In this document: positions 58,048 through 64,000 of the stretch, piece by piece
Position numbering within the stretch: position 1 is the stretch's first letter
How the letters are laid out: each line of letters opens with the position of its first letter
Origin: Diphasiastrum complanatum
Lineage: Eukaryota > Streptophyta > Lycopodiopsida > Lycopodiales > Lycopodiaceae
Length of the DNA: 64,000 bases
Direction: 5' to 3'
Assembly (NCBI GenBank): GCA_029204225.1
Contig: CM055104.1
Location: 46,360,933 to 46,424,932 of the forward strand
Program-made: the position numbers and the translations under genes
Notes under the pieces: model-generated
Databases searched by the model: none
What the model was told of the DNA's origin: nothing
The model's input: the letters and a program-made list of their open reading frames with translations, nothing else

Positions 58048-59700
58048 ATACTAGGCCTTAGGCCCTTTGGTAACCAGCCGTGCCGAGATCATGGTAGAGC
58101 CATAACTGGGCTCTAACAATCCCTCCCTCCTCTAGCAAGTCATCGCTTTGCGATGACAAACTCTAGGTAAGACTTCTGCAAACATTGTCGCGTCTCCCAG
58201 GTAGCATCTGACAACGGATGCCCTTTCCAAGTTACTAAATACTCTTGAAGGAGGCAATTTCACAATCGTCGCTCCCTTCGATCTAGGACTCTTTCTGGAC
58301 CCGCCAACCCTCATCAGTTGGGGACCGCTTCAAATCAAAATATTCCTCCACTTATGCAACCACTGATCCACTATATCAGTAGTGCGTTGGAGAGTGTTTC
58401 CTGCGAAACGGGTAGGCTTAATATCTTTGTCTTCTGGGTAGGGTGGAGGTAACACAGGACGAACAGCAGAAGACGGAAATGGATAAGGATAAGGCGGAGC
58501 ATGCTGTGAGGAGGACGCATAACCACTAGCTACCATCATCGCTCACATCTCTGCAACGGTCTTCTCCACACTATCCATGAGAGCTTGCACAGAAGGGGAA
58601 GCGGCAGTAGGCGAACTAGCAGCCACTGCAAGCAGATTACGGTCAGGGCTAAGCACAGGGCTGGGTGGTGGTGATTGGAGGGCCACAGTAGGGCTAAGCG
58701 GAATATCAACTCTATCATCTTCCACTATAAATAAACAAAGACAGCACAAAATCAAAACTCAAAATTGCACTTATTGTAAAAAACCGATAAAAGGCAAATC
58801 TAACCAAAGCTCTCAAACAGCAAGACAATAGTAGACAAAAAGAAAGAAAGGAGTAAGCGCTCCCTGAGATCCAAGTTTGTTCTCTTGCTGGCTGTCGGTC
58901 TACTGAGTTGACAAGTCGTTTAATGTCTTTTGCCCTCCTCAACAAGTTAGAACTCTCCCTGAAATCCAATCAAAAGGAACCCCCACAGAGGTGCACTAGG
59001 CTAGCAATAAGAGAGCGCTGATTCTGCCTTCAGAATTCCCCCAAAAACCACAGAAAAAAAAAAGTCGGGGTTGCCCTCCTCCTTCAGAGATGTGGTAGCA
59101 GAGAATCACTGATTGGGCCGTTGGTTTGCACCTAAAACGTGCGAAAAATCTGCCTCCGAACATCCACAGAACAGCACTGGACATCTGTCTAGAAAACGTG
59201 GGAAAAAAGGCATAGAAAACGCCCCAAAACAGTTCTTGGAGGGCGCTAGATCTGTGCTGGAACTGTAAGAACTGGCCACCCCAATTTCTACACTAATTTG
59301 TACGTTTTTTTCCTCTTTTCACCAGGCTGAAGAAGGGCTGCAGGAGGGCGATGGACCATCAGAAGGAATTCTGCACCAAATCGGATTCCTTTAGGCTTCC
59401 AATAGGCTGGAACAACAGCGCTGGAGGTCCAGAAAACTTCTGAGATCTGTCTCCCCAATTTTCCCCCTCAAGATCCTCCAAAAAACAAGCAAAATTTGAA
59501 GATTTTCGCACTTTCTCTCTGTAGAACGAACACTTCTCTCTCTAGAACGAGGCTCTAATACCAATTGTCACAAGCCAGTCACTCCAAGCTCGTGAATCCT
59601 AGAAGGGCGGTGTGTCGAATGAACCTCCCAACCATAGGCACCCCCTCTTTGAGACCTGTGTGAACGGGCCCTCGGAACACTCTAAAGCCCGTGGGGACCC
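58048..59700 (-). mobile_element. Internally deleted gypsy element
   Basis: Minus strand, right to left: LTR end with CTTGTGACA at 59566, primer site (TGGTATTAGAGC, 59552-59563), leader, Gag start (LPPPYPEDKDIKPTRFAGNT, DIVDQWLHKWRNIL), then directly the Pol C-terminus with chromodomain (YLVTWKGHPLSDATWETRQC, stop after FVIAKR), polypurine tract and LTR start TGTTAGAGCCC (58112). Protease, RT and integrase are deleted and both LTRs are partial. Confidence 0.8.
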
Positions 59701-59707
59701 CAAATTC

Positions 59708-59926
59708 CTAGGCACTAGATGTAGATGGTCCATGATCCAAGTATTGAACTTGATTGTCACGATAAATAGCAATTCTACTAGATGCCTTGGCCTCTTGGAA
59801 CGCTTTCTTACGTTCTTCCACCTGTATATATGTGAGATCATCATCTAGGAATATGTTTGTACCCTTTAACTTGGTTTGAGCCGCAAGGGCAACCACGTCA
59901 TGACCAGTTCCATACCACCACTCCAT
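59708..59926 (-). pseudogene. LINE ORF1 fragment
   Basis: The minus frame has TKLKGTNIFLDDDLTYIQVE then ERKKAFQEAKASSRIAIYRD, matching 49.7 kb and 63.4 kb. Confidence 0.7.
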
Positions 59927-60015
59927 GTAAGAAACGTTTTCTTAGCACAAACAATCTACATCAGATGTAATTAGAAAGTAGTTGAACATCATTTCCTTTG
60001 CTCTTTTGGTTACAG

Positions 60016-60403
60016 AAAGACTGGCGGAAGGTTGACATCGTCAACCGAGTGAAGGACCAAGGGAATTGTGGCTCTTGTTGGACATTCAGATAATTTACTC
60101 GTGATCACAGCCATCTGCCCTCTCTTCTGCACCTTGCATATCCGTGTGAACTCTAAAGATCTGATCTGTCGTTCGTTTTATCTTCGTTGGCTTTGCTGCA
60201 GTACCACGGGTGCTGTGGAAGCTGCTCATGCGCAGGCTACGAGGAAGATGGTGATTCTGTCTGAGCAGGAACTTGTAGATTATGCTCAGGCATTTAACAA
60301 CTATGGTTGCAACTGGGGCTTGCCTTCCCAGGCGTTTGAGTATATCAGATACAATGGAGGGCTTGACACCGAAGAATCATATCCATACACATCTGGTGGC
60401 TGA
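60016..60403 (+). pseudogene. Aleurain-type papain-family cysteine protease fragment
   Basis: Aleurain is a vacuolar papain-like thiol protease. Two exon-like blocks: 60016-60089 ([20 protein letters not shown] then WTF, including the catalytic Cys) and 60202-60403 ([60 protein letters not shown]). The acceptors TTACAG and TTTGCTGCAG are intact, but the donor after TTCAG is AT, not GT. VDC reads VDY and CNGG reads CNWG, so a conserved disulfide Cys and a glycine are lost. The frame stops right after PYTSGG. The catalytic His/Asn domain is absent. The retained intron shows a DNA-level copy, not a retrocopy. Confidence 0.85.
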
Positions 60404-60659
60404 GTGCAAATAGCGATCTCGTATCCTCGGAGACGTAAAAGATGCGCCCTTATTCGAACGGGGCCACATTCATAAGTATTCCCACAGTACTTGCAAGTCC
60501 ACTTCTTCGTGCCTAACGTGCCATAACTTGAATTAAGTGTGACGTGATCCCATAAAGGATCCCATTGTCGCTAATAGCTATCTAGTATCAACAAAGCAAT
60601 AGTATTAAATTCAAACTTCAAATAAAAATCTACCTACGCTCTAACCTCACTCTCCCTCA

Positions 60660-60788
60660 CACTCAAAAGCTCTCCCTCTCCTTCACACAATGCACACACA
60701 CGCTCTCTCTCCCTCTCCTCTCACTCACACACACACACACTCCTCTTTGACACACACACCCCCCCCCCTCTCTTTCACACACACACAC

Positions 60789-60843
<55 letters not shown>

Positions 60844-60894
60844 ACACACACTCTCCCTCTGCTTCAAACAACACATACACTCCCTCTCTTTCAC

Positions 60895-60933
<39 letters not shown>

Positions 60934-60985
60934 GCGGATTCCTCCAGCGATGGAGATGGCCTAGCCCCCCCCCCCCCCCCCCCCG
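60660..60985. repeat. CT/CA/C-rich low-complexity block
   Basis: CT runs at about 60790-60838 and 60899-60931, CA runs at about 60726-60760 and 60777-60790, and a C20-like run at about 60966-60984. It lies just upstream of a LINE ORF1 start. Confidence 0.9.
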
Positions 60986-61012
60986 GTCTCTTCCCTCTCC
61001 TTCCCTTCTTCC

Positions 61013-63056
61013 ATGGCAAGAAAAGCGAAGGGGAGCCCACGCTCCCCCTCTCGCCCTTCCCTCCCTACTCCTTCCTCTACCTCCGCTCCCCCTTCCTCTG
61101 CACCCCCTCCTGCTACTGTGGAAGACCTGCCCGCTCCCCATGCTGCGGAATGCCTGGCCGCTGTTGCACCTAAACCTGTTGGGCCCCCTCCTGCTGCTGC
61201 GGAAAACCTGTCCGCTCCCCCTGCTGCGGAATGCCTGGCCACTGATGTATCTAAATCTGCTGTGGACCCTGCCAACGCCCCCCCTACTGTGTTTGCCTCC
61301 TCTAATGTTGCAGATACGGTGGCTCACACTCCATCTGCGGCTCTCACTCCCTTTCTCTCTACAATGGATTATTATACCACTAAAGCCTTCGAGAACTTTC
61401 TCACCTATGAACTGAGACAGCTCAAAGCAGAGCTGAGAGGTCCAATCACTGAAAACAGAAGTTTCTCACCTACAGGAAGAAAATCATCGACAATATTTAC
61501 AGAACGTGAGGCCACTCCTCCAATTAATGGTAATGCTGTGTCAAAGATCCAGGAATTACAACAAGAGCCGACCCAACATACAAAATCTACCAAAACGTGG
61601 GCATCACTCCTCAAAAACGGCAACAAAGGTAACCGCTCTTATCTCTATCATCTCTGATTTTCACATCTCTTCCACTACATTGTCCGACCATTCACACCTA
61701 TCTTTCTGCCTTGGGCATATTGCGCGATCTAGTATACATCCTACTCCTGTTACTATTCCTAACGTGCACCTATATATCGTTTTGATCCCATCCTCATTCC
61801 TCAATACCAAGAATCTCACTGCCTTACTTCATCACTTCCCTACTGACACTTCACTGGAGGATCAAGCTACGTAGCCATTAAGAAGTTAAGGACTCATCGC
61901 GCCCGTGACATTGATGACCTACAATCTAAACTCCTCCTCCATGCTCCTGACACACTAGCACCGGTGCTATCCACTCTCCTTAACCAAGACACTATGGTTA
62001 CTCCTACAGCATTATATGCGACAGAGGTTTGGCGTACAGGCATTACCTCCTCGGATTGGTCCTGTATATCTCAACTCCAAACCTCCATGTTATCGCGGAT
62101 GATTAGGGCTAAGCCATCAGTCCCACACTAGATTATCACTGCTGAGTTTGTTGTTCCTCCTATTTTAGTGGATGCCCTTTTAAGGCTCATTATATAAATC
62201 CAGAGAGTATTGACTCTCCCTTTTGACAGATATTCCTACCTTGCAATCACATCCTTGAGATTACTCTATGACAATGGAGTTCATTTCTCATGGTACTCTC
62301 AGGCCGCACGCCTCTTGAGCACATTTGGTATTTCAGTTTCTGATCTCCCAGCAGGCACTCATGAGTACACAAAATGCTTCATTAATCGGGCTTGTATCTA
62401 GCATACTTGGCAGGGGCAATTGAGTGTCAAGCCAGATTTCTATCGGACATATTTTTTGGAGTTTGATGGAGCAGGTTTTCCTATACGTGCACACTACCTT
62501 GACTATGGACTCTCACACTGTTTGCGGTTTACTCTTGGACGGTTTCGGGTTTCCCACCAGCTTGCTATTGAGACTGGTCGTTACCAGGGTACTCCATGTG
62601 AGGACAAATTATGTCAGATGTGTTCCTTAGGAGAGACTGAGTCGGAGGAGCATTTCCTTTTCAGATGTTCGGCCTATTATGAGATTCGGGGACGTTATCA
62701 TTGTCTTTTCAGAGATGCACCCACTTTACGCTCTCTTATCACTTATGTGGATCCTAGGTGTGTCGCCCTTATGATATACGAGATGTCCCTGCTACGGAGA
62801 GCCCATGCTTCAGTGGAATAGTGATACACAGCCTCATATTAGTCGTCGTCCCCGAGCAGACTCAGTTTCAGACGAATACATTGACATTGACCTAGCTCAT
62901 CGAGATCAGGGACAGCGCAAGTTGACCTCAAGTATTACCATAGTCCGAGCACCTACGATTACTAGAAGAGTTTGCCCTCAGAGGTCCCATACTAGACAAA
63001 GTCAGCACCAGACGAAAATATATCCAAGAGACAAAATTGTACGTGATATCAGTTGA
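61013..63056 (+). pseudogene. LINE with deleted reverse transcriptase
   Basis: It opens with a Pro/Ala-rich ORF1 (ATG 61013, MARKAKGSPRSPSRPSLPTP ... ELQQEPTQHTKSTKTWASLL). 61640-61870 looks like the end of an endonuclease domain (SDHSHLSFCLGHI). 61880-62400 is the region after the RT (LLNQDTMVTPTALYATEVWR). 62420-62821 is the C-terminus with the zinc motif CQMCSLGETESEEHFLFRC and YHCLFRDAP...RCVALMIYEM. A frame change near 62810 leads to the tail CPQRSHTRQSQHQTK. ORF1 end, most of the endonuclease and the whole RT are missing. Confidence 0.8.
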
Positions 63057-63079
63057 GGCTACTGAAGTAGTCTGTGATA

Positions 63080-64000
63080 CGAGGCCTAGAAGATGATACT
63101 ACGATAGAAGATGGACGCTGATGTCGTCTATGTCGTCTCCATGGACACTAACTCTGACTAGTATGGAACCTCTTCTCATGTGTCTCAGTGAAAAATAGAA
63201 TATCTCCATGTGTAATGAAGTCCAAGAGATCATCAGCTGTCGAGGATGAGTGTATCCCGTTACAATTCCAAACACCTATGCGCAATGGAGAAGGTGATGG
63301 ATGGGGCCCCCGGCGTGCTCCCATAACTACCTAGCATGACTTGCCATTAATGTATTTTACCTGTCCATCGCTATAGATAGCAATTCTGCCCTGTTCACGA
63401 GCCTCTTGGAAAGCTCTTCGACATTCGTTCCACCTGAATAAAGGTAAGGTAATCATTCAAGTAACTTTTGGTACCCTTGAGTTTGGATTTAAGACGGAGT
63501 ACTGATCTGCACTCTTCCAACTATGTGAAACGAATGACAAGCGTGGCATTATCTTTCTTTGGGTGCCAAACTTTATCTATTCCATTGCTATCTATGATGA
63601 GACAGAGTAGTGTTCAAGAAATTACTTGCTTCCTGTAACGCATTTTGGGTGCCGGGAATGCCACAGACTCTAACATTATGCGATTTTTGTTCCCTCATTT
63701 TTTCTTCCGATAAAGTTGGCAGCAATGAAACTTGACATATTGTTACCTTCATTGCCGTTGTTTTAGGAGTGATGCCCAAGATTTGGTAAAGTCATTGTGT
63801 TGGTTCAGCTCCTGTTGTAATTCCTGGATCTTTGTTGCACCATTAAGCGGAGGGAATGGCACTATATTCTGTAAAATGTTGTCCGCAATCGACTGTTTTC
63901 CTCCTGTAAGTGAGTAACTTTCGATCTCAATGATTGGACCTCAGCTTTGAGTAACTTCAGTTCACAGGCACTCCATGACATCGAGCAGAAAAAGATCCTT
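63080..64000 (-). pseudogene. LINE ORF1 and endonuclease start
   Basis: Minus strand from the right edge: QSLRSKVTHLQEENS coiled-coil-like, HNVRVCGIPGTQNALQEASN (ORF1), KLKGTKSYLNDYLTFIQV (shifted), then about 63290-63180 GVWNCNGIHSSSTADDLLDF and DILFFTETHE, the start of an AP-type endonuclease. Many stops. It continues beyond the window and ends beside the oppositely oriented LINE. Confidence 0.7.

Noticed and set aside
60090-60201. U12-type AT-AC intron in the aleurain fragment because its donor is AT
   Set aside because: The donor ATAATT does not match the U12 ATATCC consensus and the acceptor is AG; a mutated GT is simpler.

Overview
The window looks like nuclear DNA of a flowering plant with a large, transposon-rich genome. 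The evidence is spliced plant genes with GT-AG introns, initiator-Met-tRNA primer sites (TGGTATCAGAGC) next to LTRs, Ty1/copia and chromodomain Ty3/gypsy elements, plant-type LINEs and many (CT)n/(GA)n tracts. The species cannot be told from the sequence. Most long open frames are retroelement pieces, and the real genes are short exons scattered between them.

Genes. (1) SMT1, sterol C-24 methyltransferase, + strand, 2020-32987: eleven exons keep one frame to the stop, and about 44 N-terminal residues must lie left of the window. Two introns are huge (9.6 kb and 16.8 kb) because of transposons. (2) A small plant gene of unknown function on the - strand, 41680-42384. (3) The 3' half of a U11/U12 snRNP 35K gene (SNRNP35) on the - strand: four in-frame exons between 48282 and 54828, with the RRM-coding 5' exons not found in the window. 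(4) A two-exon fragment of an aleurain-type cysteine protease at 60016-60403, decayed to a pseudogene.

Mobile DNA by region. 0-1.1 kb: gypsy RT/RNase H remnant. 5.56-7.79 kb: copia 5' LTR, primer site and gag, the gag split by an 810-bp hAT-like element with a perfect 8-bp target duplication. 8.4-11.6 kb: a decayed LINE ending in a long (CT)n tail, interrupted by gypsy and copia scraps. 15.6-17.2 kb: three or more LINE pieces joined at (CT)n tracts. 17.4-31.5 kb: a nest in which a gypsy element (gag, then protease) holds a copia element (17943-30070), which holds a chromodomain gypsy element (22748-29130, target duplication TTTTT); a second hAT-like element (30588-31187) also sits in the outer gypsy.

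33.8-36.1 kb: a reverse transcriptase unlike the copia, gypsy and LINE enzymes here, Penelope-like in its motifs, flanked by 113-121-bp direct repeats and followed by an unrecognised ORF. 37-41.5 kb: copia RT scraps around an LTR pair with almost no interior, then a GA-linked repeat array. 50.4-53.5 kb: gypsy integrase, then a cluster of primer sites and LTR ends facing each other around a 246-bp foldback. 55.5-64 kb: LINE, copia and gypsy pieces inside or beyond the upstream intron of SNRNP35, ending in two LINE segments of opposite orientation.

No element here appears able to move by itself: each pol frame has stops, shifts or deletions. No tRNA, rRNA or CRISPR array was seen.
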